From: an uncultured bacterium
GTDB lineage: Bacteria; Bacteroidota; Bacteroidia; Bacteroidales; Bacteroidaceae
Length of the DNA: 64,000 bases
Assembly (NCBI GenBank): GCA_905216025.1
Contig: CAJMSE010000002.1
Span: forward strand, 117,234-181,233
Direction of reading: 5' to 3'
Shown: positions 1 through 7,487 of the stretch, one piece after another
Numbering within the stretch: position 1 is the first letter of the stretch
How the letters are laid out: each line of letters opens with the position of its first letter
Made by a program: the position numbers and the translations under genes
Notes under the pieces: model-generated
What the model saw: the letters and a program-made list of their open reading frames with translations, nothing else
What the model was told of the DNA's origin: nothing
The model's database searches: none

Positions 1-293
1 CTGCCGAAAAGAAAACGGACGAGGCAAAGCCGCTCAACGACAACTTCATTGTGGAGCCGGACATGAACACCGTGCTCAGCATGCTTATCCCGAAGCTTGC
101 CCATCTCATGCTTTACACGGCTTTGCTTGACAGTAATGCCAGCGAGCATGCCGCCCGTATGGTTGCCATGCAGACAGCCACGGACAATGCTGACGAACTG
201 CTGCGTGAGCTGAACCTGCAGTACAACAAGAGCAGACAGCAGGCTATCACGAGCGAGTTGCTTGACATCGTGGGAGGTTCAATCAACAATTAA
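1..293 (+). CDS. atpG: ATP synthase F1 gamma subunit, C-terminal fragment (cut by window edge)
   Basis: Only the last 96 or so residues are in the window; the reading frame is open from base 3, so the gene starts upstream. The C-terminus carries the conserved gamma-subunit helix: ARMVAMQTATDNADELL, then LNLQYNKSRQQAIT and ELLDIVGG. This helix runs inside the alpha3-beta3 ring and couples proton flow through Fo to ATP synthesis at the inner membrane. The stop TAA is followed at once by a strong intrinsic terminator, so this is probably the last gene of an atp operon lying to the left. Family assignment is confident from this signature. Confidence 0.93.
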   Translation, partial: AEKKTDEAKPLNDNFIVEPDMNTVLSMLIPKLAHLMLYTALLDSNASEHAARMVAMQTATDNADELLRELNLQYNKSRQQAITSELLDIVGGSINN

Positions 294-300
294 TAATGAA

Positions 301-336
301 AAGAGAGTTTGCAGAAGCCTGCAAACTCTCTTTTTG
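301..336 (+). terminator. Intrinsic terminator after atpG
   Basis: A perfect 12-bp stem (303-314 with 319-330) with a 4-nt AAGC loop is followed by TTTTTGTTTT. It lies 8 bases after the atpG stop. Confidence 0.93.
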
Positions 337-370
337 TTTTCTTTTGAGGCCTTTTGCAAAATAAAAGCAT

Positions 371-378
371 TAATTTTG
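371..378 (+). promoter_or_regulatory. Candidate -7 box for the helicase gene
   Basis: TAATTTTG fits the Bacteroidetes -7 element TAnnTTTG and sits 27 bases before the ATG. TTTG copies occur upstream at 343-346 and 353-356, but their spacings (24 and 14) are not the usual 19-21, so the -33 element is uncertain. Confidence 0.5.
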
Positions 379-404
379 CAGATTGAAAAGGCGAAATTAT
401 AACG

Positions 405-2765
405 ATGGAGAATTTACTCTTAGAACAGCTTAACGGCAGTCAGCGAGCGGCAGTTGAGTATTGTGACGGCGCATCACTTGTGATTGCTGGTGCCGGTTCG
501 GGCAAGACCCGAGTCCTGACATACAAGATAGCTTATCTCTTGTCGCAGGGGTTAGCGCCGTGGAATGTGCTCGCCCTAACCTTTACGAACAAGGCGGCCC
601 GCGAGATGAAGGAGAGAATAGGCAAACTTGTCGGCATCGACGATGCCCGCCGACTGAACATGGGGACGTTCCATTCTGTCTTCTCGCGTATCCTGCGGTC
701 AGAAGCCGTAGCCCTCGGCTATAGTCATAACTTCACTATATACGACCAGTCTGATTCGCGCTCACTTGTCCGTACTATCATAAAGGAAATGGGGCTCGAC
801 GAGAAATTGTACAAAGCTGCTTCTGTGGCCGACCGGATAAGCATGGCCAAGAACAGGCTTCTGCTGCCGCAAGCCTATGCCTCCAATGCACTGGAGGTGG
901 CGGAGGATGTCAAAAGGAAGATGCCGGCAGTGAAGGACATATACCTCAGATATTCGGAACGTTGCCGGAAAGCCAACGCGATGGACTTTGACGATCTTCT
1001 CGTGAACACATATATCCTCTTTGATACCAATAGGGATGTGCTCGACAAATATGTTGACAGGTTCCGCTATATTCTTGTAGATGAGTATCAGGACACCAAC
1101 TACGTGCAGCAGGCGATACTGATGCAATTGTCAAAAGACCGTCAGCGGATATGCGTTGTCGGCGACGATGCCCAAAGTATCTATGGTTTCAGAGGGGCGA
1201 ATATTGACAATATCCTTAACTTCACAGATAGTTATGACGGGGCACGGCTGTTTAAGCTGGAGCAGAACTACCGTTCTACGCAGTCCATCGTCATGGCGGC
1301 AAACAGTCTCATAAAGCATAATGCCAGGCAGATACCCAAGAATGTATACAGTGAGAACGCCCGGGGAGAACGCCCCGTGTTCAAGGAGACATATAGCGAC
1401 AAGGAAGAAGCTATGCTCGTATGCAACGACATACGCCGCTTCAAGCAGACCGACAAGTGCGAATACAGCGACTTTGCGATACTCTACCGTACCAATGCGC
1501 AGAGCCGCAGCTTTGAGGAGTGCATGCTTAAGATGGGCATCCCGTATAGGATTTACGGCGGACTGAGCTTCTATCAGCGTAAGGAAATAAAGGATATCGT
1601 GGCTTATTTCAGGCTTGTGGCCAATCATGACGATGAGGAGGCCCTGCGGAGGATTATCAACTATCCGGCCCGCGGCATCGGCGACACCACCGTAGGAAAG
1701 CTTTTCGAGGCGGCCAATAAGCAAGGTGTAAGTGTCTGGCATGTAATCTGTAATGTAGAAGTGATGGACACCGGCATAAAGGGTGCGGCCCTGAAGCGTA
1801 TTTCAGAGTTCAAAACCCTTATTGAAGGGTGGATAGAGCGCTCGGCGCTTGACGATGCATATCATCTCGGCCACGACATAATACAGGGTAGCGGGATTAG
1901 CAAGGAAATATATCTCGGCCGCGAACCGGAAGACCTTTCGAGGCAGCAGAATGTGGAGGAGTTCCTATCCGGCATACAGGATTTCGTGGAGACACGGATG
2001 GAGGAGGGGATGCTTGAACATGCTTTGCTGAGCGATTATCTTCAGGAAATATCGCTGCTGACAGACCTTGACAGCGACGGCGATGCTGACAGTCCGAAAG
2101 TTTCGCTCATGACTGTTCACAGTGCGAAAGGACTTGAGTTTCCTACCGTGTTCATCGTGGGGCTCGAAGAGAATATCTTTCCTTCTCCGTCGTGCTGCGG
2201 CAGTCCGCGCGAGCTGGAGGAAGAGCGGCGCCTTCTGTATGTTGCCGTGACGAGGGCAGAGAAGCGTTGTATCCTAACATGTGCCAAGAGTCGTTTCCGT
2301 TACGGGCATATGGAGTTCGGGTCACCTTCGCGCTTCATAAGGGATTTTGCTCCAGGGTTGATTAATATCGAGAGTACGGGCACTACTTATGATCCGGTTG
2401 CATCCGGTCGGTATGCGGACCGTAGACGGAGGACTTTTGAAGAAACTCCCCATCAGTCGCTGTTCAGTAATCCTGTGTCTCATAGAACAGCACAGACACC
2501 ACATAATGCTATGCCGGTAGAGCGGAAAGAGCCTGTAAGTGTTGGCATGCAGCGTTTCCGTCCGGTAGAGAGTGCAGGGCCATCGGCCGGCAACTCACCG
2601 TCAGCAGTGAGCGAGGGGTGCGTGATAGAGCATCAGCGGTTTGGCATCGGTCATGTGCTGAAGGTTGAAGGCTCGGGAGAAAACATGAAGGCAACGGTGG
2701 AGTTCAAGCATGCGGGTGTTAAGCAGTTGCTCCTTAAGTTCGCGCGCTATACCATTATAGGATAG
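405..2765 (+). CDS. pcrA: UvrD/PcrA-type superfamily 1 DNA helicase
   Basis: A 3'-5' ATP-dependent DNA helicase acting in nucleotide excision repair, mismatch repair or replication restart in the cytoplasm. Walker A is AGAGSGKT at residues 28-35, motif Ia ALTFTNKAAREM at about 57-68, motif II DEYQD at 226-230, and motif III GDDAQSIYGFRGA at 253-265. Later motifs include VSLMTVHSAKGLEF and RRLLYVAVTRA. The 786-residue length is normal for the family. A linker rich in Pro, Ser and Gln precedes a C-terminal module (GCVIEHQRFGIGHVLKVEG) like the tudor-like PcrA tail that contacts RNA polymerase. The gene stands alone between the atp terminator and a convergent operon. UvrD and PcrA cannot be told apart by name here; the tail favours PcrA. 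Confidence 0.92.
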   Translation: MENLLLEQLNGSQRAAVEYCDGASLVIAGAGSGKTRVLTYKIAYLLSQGLAPWNVLALTFTNKAAREMKERIGKLVGIDDARRLNMGTFHSVFSRILRSEAVALGYSHNFTIYDQSDSRSLVRTIIKEMGLDEKLYKAASVADRISMAKNRLLLPQAYASNALEVAEDVKRKMPAVKDIYLRYSERCRKANAMDFDDLLVNTYILFDTNRDVLDKYVDRFRYILVDEYQDTNYVQQAILMQLSKDRQRICVVGDDAQSIYGFRGANIDNILNFTDSYDGARLFKLEQNYRSTQSIVMAANSLIKHNARQIPKNVYSENARGERPVFKETYSDKEEAMLVCNDIRRFKQTDKCEYSDFAILYRTNAQSRSFEECMLKMGIPYRIYGGLSFYQRKEIKDIVAYFRLVANHDDEEALRRIINYPARGIGDTTVGKLFEAANKQGVSVWHVICNVEVMDTGIKGAALKRISEFKTLIEGWIERSALDDAYHLGHDIIQGSGISKEIYLGREPEDLSRQQNVEEFLSGIQDFVETRMEEGMLEHALLSDYLQEISLLTDLDSDGDADSPKVSLMTVHSAKGLEFPTVFIVGLEENIFPSPSCCGSPRELEEERRLLYVAVTRAEKRCILTCAKSRFRYGHMEFGSPSRFIRDFAPGLINIESTGTTYDPVASGRYADRRRRTFEETPHQSLFSNPVSHRTAQTPHNAMPVERKEPVSVGMQRFRPVESAGPSAGNSPSAVSEGCVIEHQRFGIGHVLKVEGSGENMKATVEFKHAGVKQLLLKFARYTIIG

Positions 2766-2861
2766 CGGAAAAAGAAACGCCAAACCGGAAAATGGGGGAG
2801 AAGCGCAAACCGGAACAAGAGAAACTCAAATGATGTTCTACCAGTTTCGCGTGGTATGAAT

Positions 2862-2911
2862 ATAAAAACGGCAAGCGCCGGTTTTCCTATTCATCGGAAG
2901 ACCGGCGCTTG
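2862..2911 (-). terminator. Terminator of the DUF4270 operon, overlapping coding sequence
   Basis: On the minus strand an 11-bp perfect stem (2901-2911 with 2872-2882) and an 18-nt loop are followed by CCGTTTTTAT. The upstream arm lies within the last codons of the small protein gene and the stop codon is in the loop. Confidence 0.8.
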
Positions 2912-3006
2912 TTGCTTTTCGGAAGGTGTCTTTTCTTTTTCTTCAGATACTCAGCTTTCTTGGCCTCGTACTCAGCCATGTGGTTCTCAAGATAGTTGTC
3001 CGCCAT
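2887..3006 (-). CDS. Conserved tiny basic protein (39 aa) coupled to DUF4270
   Basis: The frame begins MADNYLENHMAEYEAKKAEY and ends with a very basic tail (LKKKKRHLPKSNKRRSSDE). Its ATG overlaps the stop of the upstream DUF4270 gene as TAATG, sharing one base, which implies translational coupling. From memory, tiny proteins starting with a DNYLE-like motif are common in Bacteroidetes; their function is unknown to me. It has no membrane segment or signal peptide and looks like a charged helix. The operon terminator begins inside its 3' end, which supports this being the true last gene. Confidence 0.7.
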   Translation of the reverse strand: MADNYLENHMAEYEAKKAEYLKKKKRHLPKSNKRRSSDE

Positions 3007-4466
3007 TATTCTTTAATGAATCTGTTATATATCACGCTGATTTTTATAGGCTCATAGGGATTCTGATAGCCTCCTACGAGTCTGGCACTTTTAAGCGACA
3101 TCTCGTTTGATACGTTCGTAATAGACGATACTGATGATGAAGAGTTATACGAGATGGATATCGGCACGAGCACGACCTTGTTCCAATCGGCGGATGCCCT
3201 GCCTGTCACTTTATTCTCGTACATAGTAGATATCAGTGTCGATATATTGTTGAATGTATATGTATTGTATGAAGAATTATATGTGGCGACAAACGATGTC
3301 TTGTGATCGGGCAGATCTTTTTCCTCAAAGAACTTATAGAGGCTGTCCTTAGGAATCATCAGCAGGTTCTGCGGAGCTCCGAATGAGTCGTCATCATTCT
3401 TGCTGTTTATCTTGCTGAAGACGATCTTTGATGAACTGATGGTGTCATTATAGTGGCCAGCCTTTATGTCGTCAACCGGTATCGTTACTTCCGTGAATAT
3501 TCCGGCCGGTGTCTTTATGTAAGTACAACTGCTGTCTTCTGCCAGTTCCTTTATCGTGTTCTTGTCGTTTGTGATGTTAGTTGTCTGCATCACCTCCTCG
3601 GTGCCGGAGAGCAGTGCCGAACCATTGTATGTGCTGCTGTCGTTCTTGTATCGGTAGAAGAGTGCGAGTTCAGTTCTGTATACCTCAGACATGACTCCAA
3701 GTCCGTCTGTGGATTTGATGTAGAATCCAGGGCATACGTTGTGTATGAAGTTGTATGAGTTTTTGAAATATTCGGGGTTTGAGTAGTATTTTCTCATTAT
3801 ATACGTGCCATAGTTGTCATATCTGTTGCCTTTGGCATCGTAATATGGCTCATTCAGTGGTATCGTGACAAACTCCATGTTTGTCTTGTCAACGATCTTG
3901 TCGCGTATGCTGTCTCCAAGATTCAGGTCTACCACGGTGTATACCTTGTTCTTTCTGATGGCGTTTGCGTCGCTACGGAGGAGTCCTTTCTCTTCCGGGT
4001 CATAGTTGGTGTAGTACAATCCGCCTTCTTCTATAGGCTTGCTCATTTCGTATACCGTCATTTTCATGGGGTTGAGTGAGTCTCCTATGGATGAATAGAA
4101 GTATATGCTCAGTTTACATGAGTCGGCAATAACTTCGTTGTCATCGTTTCTGCTCATTATGCTGTCCTGTTCCGGCAACAGTCCGCTGCCGTCGAACGAT
4201 TCCAGGATGGTGAACTGTGTGGTATAGTTGCTCGTAACGTAAGTTTTCGTTTCTGGGTCTTTTATATTGCCCAAATAGCAGTACTGGCTGCGTGCCAGCA
4301 CTGAGTCGATGATTATTGATCTTGTCCTTACGTTGAAAGTGTCAGGTATAATATCGAACTGGTCTACCTTATTGGTCAGTGAGTTTCCCAGTGTGTCAGT
4401 CGTATCGTCACACGCAAAGAGGCATGCGGCGATGAAAGCTATGCCAATAAACTTTTTTATATTCAT
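3006..4466 (-). CDS. DUF4270 family lipoprotein
   Basis: A 486-residue surface or periplasmic lipoprotein of the Bacteroidetes-specific DUF4270 family, whose molecular function is not established. The N-terminus MNIKKFIGIAFIAACLFAC ends in a lipobox with Cys19, followed by DDTTD. An acidic pair after the Cys is often seen in Bacteroidetes outer-membrane lipoproteins. The remainder is rich in Ser, Thr, Asn and Tyr with predicted beta character. It lies 65 bases downstream of a GlgA-like gene in the same direction, and the tiny protein gene follows with a one-base overlap. Confidence 0.82.
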   Translation of the reverse strand: MNIKKFIGIAFIAACLFACDDTTDTLGNSLTNKVDQFDIIPDTFNVRTRSIIIDSVLARSQYCYLGNIKDPETKTYVTSNYTTQFTILESFDGSGLLPEQDSIMSRNDDNEVIADSCKLSIYFYSSIGDSLNPMKMTVYEMSKPIEEGGLYYTNYDPEEKGLLRSDANAIRKNKVYTVVDLNLGDSIRDKIVDKTNMEFVTIPLNEPYYDAKGNRYDNYGTYIMRKYYSNPEYFKNSYNFIHNVCPGFYIKSTDGLGVMSEVYRTELALFYRYKNDSSTYNGSALLSGTEEVMQTTNITNDKNTIKELAEDSSCTYIKTPAGIFTEVTIPVDDIKAGHYNDTISSSKIVFSKINSKNDDDSFGAPQNLLMIPKDSLYKFFEEKDLPDHKTSFVATYNSSYNTYTFNNISTLISTMYENKVTGRASADWNKVVLVPISISYNSSSSVSSITNVSNEMSLKSARLVGGYQNPYEPIKISVIYNRFIKE

Positions 4467-4531
4467 TGATTATAGAACTCTTGTTTTTTTATCCGTATTT
4501 GCATGCAGGTATAACATAGCCTTTAGCTTTG

Positions 4532-5338
4532 TTATTCTCCGCATACTGTATTGTAGAATAGGTTGCAACGGTCTGTGAAACCTTCTTCTTCATATCTTAA
4601 TAGCGGCTTTCCATTTTCTATTGTATAGTCTGTCAATAAAGGGTTTACACCTTGAGAAGCCTCTATTATGCCATCAGAGTAATCGATGGCAAGCTTGTTC
4701 AGTTCCTCAAAATCGAAATTGTCATTATACTTTTGCAGGCTTTTTTCAGTGACATCCCTGAATTCAAGGCATTTCTTGAAATTGTTTCCAATGTTTCCGC
4801 TGATTTCCTTTTCAAACAATGATGTCACTATTTTAGCATTTTCAAATGAAGGCTCATCATGATATGCAGTTTTGACATATAAAGGAACAACGGCACTCAT
4901 CCAGCCTTGGCAATGTATGATGTCCGGTGTCCAGCGCAGTTTCTTCACAGTCTCCAATACGCCGCGTGCGAAGAAAATGGCCCGTTCTCCGTTGTCCTGA
5001 TAGTCATTGCCATTCTCATCTTTACCCATTTGTCTCTTTGTGAAGTAGTCATCGTTATCTATGAAATAGACTTGTATGCGTGATGCCTGTATCGATGCAA
5101 CCTTTATTATGAGTGGATGGTCGGTGTCGTCAATGATAAGATTCATGCCAGAGAGTCTGATAACTTCATGGAGTTGCCCGCGCCGTTCGTTGATGTTTCC
5201 CCATTTGGGCATGAATGTACGGATTTCGTGGCCTTTCTCCTGCATAGATTGTGGCAGATTGCGTCCCATTTCAGAAAGGGCGCTTTCTGGAACGTATGGA
5301 GTTATCTCCTGGTTAATGAATAATACTTTTTTTGTCAT
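4532..5338 (-). CDS. GlgA-like protein: glycogen/starch synthase N-terminal domain only
   Basis: A 268-residue protein resembling the N-terminal Rossmann half of GT5 glycogen/starch synthases: KKVLFINQEITPYVPES, then GHEIRTFMPKWG, then WTPDIIHCQGWMSAVVPL. The C-terminal GT1 half is absent. The ADP-glucose-binding KxGGL motif expected near residue 15 is replaced by PESALSEM, so catalytic glycogen synthesis is unlikely. The start is set at ATG 5338 (MTKKVL) because it matches the usual first strand; an ATG 24 bases upstream is in frame. It is divergent from panC-panD, a neighbourhood I recall from other Bacteroidales. The actual role is unknown, possibly regulatory. Confidence 0.78.
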   Translation of the reverse strand: MTKKVLFINQEITPYVPESALSEMGRNLPQSMQEKGHEIRTFMPKWGNINERRGQLHEVIRLSGMNLIIDDTDHPLIIKVASIQASRIQVYFIDNDDYFTKRQMGKDENGNDYQDNGERAIFFARGVLETVKKLRWTPDIIHCQGWMSAVVPLYVKTAYHDEPSFENAKIVTSLFEKEISGNIGNNFKKCLEFRDVTEKSLQKYNDNFDFEELNKLAIDYSDGIIEASQGVNPLLTDYTIENGKPLLRYEEEGFTDRCNLFYNTVCGE

Positions 5339-5359
5339 GACATAATAATTAATTAGATG

Positions 5360-5367
5360 CAAAGTTA
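5360..5367 (-). promoter_or_regulatory. Candidate -7 box for the GlgA-like operon
   Basis: On the minus strand TAACTTTG matches TAnnTTTG, 22 bases before the chosen ATG. This supports the 5338 start, since the alternative ATG at 5362 would overlap the box. The nearest TTTG (5382-5385) is only 14 bases away, so the -33 element is unclear. Confidence 0.5.
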
Positions 5368-5518
5368 CGAAAAATATTTGCCAAATTCGAAAGTTGAAAG
5401 TGAATTTAGAGAAATCACCTCTTTATTTGGCATATTTTTACTATATTTTTTCCTTATTTGGTAAAAATGTTGTTATTTTGCACCCAATTTGAATAACAGC
5501 GTTAAACGTTTTGTTGTA

Positions 5519-6367
5519 ATGAAAGTATTTAGTAAGATAGTAGATGTTCAGAATGAGCTTTTTGAGTGTCGCAAGAAAGCCTTGTCTGTAGGCCTTGTTC
5601 CCACGATGGGAGCTCTTCATGAAGGTCATGCCTCACTCGTAAGGCGTTGTGTCGGGGAGAATGATGTTACTGTCGTGTCCGTATTCGTTAATCCAACGCA
5701 GTTTAATGACAAGAACGATTTAAAGAACTATCCGCGCAATCTTGAGGCTGACTGTGAGTTGCTGGATAGCTGCGGTGCCGATATAGTCTTTGCCCCGACC
5801 GTTGAAGACATGTATCCGCAGCCCGATACGAGGCATTTCGAGTTTCCGCCGGTATCCACGGTGATGGAAGGCGCTCACCGTCCGGGCCATTTCAATGGCG
5901 TGTGCCAGGTTGTGAGCAGGTTGTTCTATATTGTGAGGCCGGAGCGTGCATACTTCGGAGAGAAGGATTGGCAGCAGATAGCGGTTATAAAAGCCATGGT
6001 GCGCTACCTCGGTCTCGGCGTGGAGATTGTGGAGTGCCCCATCGTGCGCGATGCTGACGGCCTTGCGCGGTCGAGCCGGAACACGTTGCTGGCGGCCGAC
6101 GAGCGTGCCATCGCCCCCAAGATATATGAGTCTTTGAATGAAAGTATCGCTTTTTCAAAAAGCCATACGGTGCAGGAGACCCACGATTTCGTGGTGGAGC
6201 GCATCAATGCAGTTGACGGTCTTGAGGTGGAATACTTCTCGATTGTTGACGGCGATACATTGCTGGATGTAGAGAGCTGGGATGCCGCGGGCCATGTTGT
6301 CGGTTGCATAACTGTATATTGCGGTAAGATTCCGGTAAGACTTATAGACCATATTAAGTATAGATGA
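5519..6367 (+). CDS. panC: Pantoate--beta-alanine ligase
   Basis: Condenses pantoate and beta-alanine with ATP to make pantothenate, the coenzyme A precursor. The 282-residue protein carries VPTMGALHEGH with the nucleotidyl-transferase HxGH signature at residues 34-37. Further family landmarks are FVNPTQFN, ERAYFGEKDWQQ and RDADGLARSSRN. ATG 5519 gives the standard MKVF- start; an in-frame TTG ten codons upstream is less likely. panD follows one base after the stop, so the two are an operon that makes beta-alanine and uses it. Confidence 0.95.
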   Translation: MKVFSKIVDVQNELFECRKKALSVGLVPTMGALHEGHASLVRRCVGENDVTVVSVFVNPTQFNDKNDLKNYPRNLEADCELLDSCGADIVFAPTVEDMYPQPDTRHFEFPPVSTVMEGAHRPGHFNGVCQVVSRLFYIVRPERAYFGEKDWQQIAVIKAMVRYLGLGVEIVECPIVRDADGLARSSRNTLLAADERAIAPKIYESLNESIAFSKSHTVQETHDFVVERINAVDGLEVEYFSIVDGDTLLDVESWDAAGHVVGCITVYCGKIPVRLIDHIKYR

Positions 6368-6368
6368 C

Positions 6369-6713
6369 ATGCTGATAAGTGTATTGAAATCCAAGCTGCA
6401 TTGTGTGACGGTTACTGAGGCCAACCTCAATTATATGGGCAGCATAACCATCGATGAGGATTTGATGGATGCCGCCGGTATGATTGCCGGAGAGAAGGTT
6501 CAGATAGTCAACAATAATAATGGGGAACGTTTTGAGACCTATATTATAAAAGGTGAGCGTGGCTCAGGGTGTATCTGTCTCAACGGTGCGGCTGCACGTA
6601 AGGTCCAGGTCGGCGATGTATGTATAATCATATCTTATGCCCTGATGGATTTTGGGGAGGCAAAGACCTTTAAGCCGACGGTGGTATTCCCTAAGGAGGG
6701 TAACAGACTCTGA
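6369..6713 (+). CDS. panD: Aspartate 1-decarboxylase proenzyme
   Basis: Pyruvoyl enzyme that decarboxylates aspartate to beta-alanine for PanC. It self-cleaves between Gly24 and Ser25 (NYMGSIT here), generating the pyruvoyl group on Ser25. The 114-residue length and the segments LKSKLHCVTVTEA, CICLNGAAARKVQVGD and IISYA are typical. It follows panC by one base, and a strong terminator is 55 bases downstream. Confidence 0.95.
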   Translation: MLISVLKSKLHCVTVTEANLNYMGSITIDEDLMDAAGMIAGEKVQIVNNNNGERFETYIIKGERGSGCICLNGAAARKVQVGDVCIIISYALMDFGEAKTFKPTVVFPKEGNRL

Positions 6714-6768
6714 CCTGTATCCCGCACGTAGGCAGGTTGGTGGGCAGAGCTCAGACATAGATACAAAG

Positions 6769-6801
6769 TGCCCCCGGATGATGTTGCGTCATCCGGGGGC
6801 A
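6769..6801. terminator. Bidirectional terminator between panD and the biotin carrier gene
   Basis: A perfect 13-bp inverted repeat (6769-6781 with 6789-6801) with a 7-nt loop separates two convergent operons. The plus-strand side continues TTTATATTTATT. Confidence 0.85.
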
Positions 6802-6808
6802 TTTATAT

Positions 6809-7231
6809 TTATTCGATAACAACCAAAGCGTCTCCTTCCATGACACTTTGTCCTGCCTGTACGCAGATGGCAGTGACCTTTCCGCCTTTCTCTGCTTCAA
6901 GATTGTTTGCCATCTTCATTGCTTCGAGTACGACAACGGTGTCGCCGGATTTGACTTCGTCGCCGACATTCACCTTGATTTCTGTTATCACTCCCGGGAG
7001 TGGTGCCTTCACTGCGTTCTGGCTGTTGTTTCTGCCGGGCTGGCTCGGCGCGCTTGTGGCGGGAGCTGCCACCGGACGTACAACCACCTTTGGCTTCTCC
7101 GGTTTCACTTCCTGTTCCATCTCAACCTTATAGCTTTCGCCATTTACTGTGATGTCCGCAATGTTTTCAACGATTTCACCTATGGTGACTTCGTATTTGT
7201 TTCCGTTGATTGTATATTTATATTCCTTCAT
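6809..7231 (-). CDS. Biotin carboxyl carrier subunit of methylmalonyl-CoA decarboxylase
   Basis: A 140-residue biotin/lipoyl attachment protein. Residues 1-48 form the beta-rich N-terminal part, 43-72 an Ala/Pro/Ser linker, and 74-140 the biotinyl domain. The biotin motif EAMKM at 103-107 makes Lys106 the attachment site. The protein carries the carboxyl group removed from (S)-methylmalonyl-CoA by the MmdA carboxyltransferase. It is the last gene of the mce-mmdA-OadG-like-BCCP operon. No membrane beta subunit (OadB/MmdB) is in the window. Confidence 0.92.
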   Translation of the reverse strand: MKEYKYTINGNKYEVTIGEIVENIADITVNGESYKVEMEQEVKPEKPKVVVRPVAAPATSAPSQPGRNNSQNAVKAPLPGVITEIKVNVGDEVKSGDTVVVLEAMKMANNLEAEKGGKVTAICVQAGQSVMEGDALVVIE

Positions 7232-7250
7232 GTCTTTTCTTCTGTAATTT

Positions 7251-7406
7251 TTAAGGATGTTCAGTCATGGAGAGAGCATGCCCGTTCCACTGCGTGTCGT
7301 GCTTGACAATAGTTATCTTACCGGACTCCATATCGTGAACATTGTTTCCGTTATATTCATGTATAGCCAATGCTATGGCAGCGAAAACCTCATTGTTTTG
7401 TTTCAT
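7251..7406 (-). CDS. Short OadG-like protein lacking the membrane anchor (51 aa)
   Basis: A 51-residue frame starting MKQNNEVFAAIALAIHEY and ending in a WNGHALSM-type tail. It sits exactly where the gamma/delta (OadG-type) subunit gene normally lies, between mmdA and the biotin carrier. The AAIA-x-A-[IV]-[HY]-E and trailing W-N residues resemble the soluble C-terminal part of Bacteroidetes OadG-like subunits. The usual N-terminal membrane helix is absent. The stop lies 19 bases before the biotin carrier start. Function is inferred from position and this partial resemblance. Confidence 0.68.
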   Translation of the reverse strand: MKQNNEVFAAIALAIHEYNGNNVHDMESGKITIVKHDTQWNGHALSMTEHP

Positions 7407-7437
7407 GACTTGTATATTTGTATTTGGCAATAACCAA

Positions 7438-7461
7438 AGAATGTGGAATCAGCCACATTCT
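7438..7461 (-). other. Intercistronic hairpin between mmdA and the OadG-like gene
   Basis: A 9-bp perfect stem (7438-7446 with 7453-7461) and a 6-nt loop, flanked by CAATAA and TTATTG, which could extend it. There is no clear T-tract on the minus strand, so mRNA processing or stability is as likely as attenuation. Confidence 0.6.
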
Positions 7462-7487
7462 CTGATTATTGCTTTGAACTCAAAAAA

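Noticed and set aside
2781..2815. Another 22-bp array after the helicase gene
   Set aside because: CAAACCGGAA occurs twice but 25 bases apart, with no further copies.
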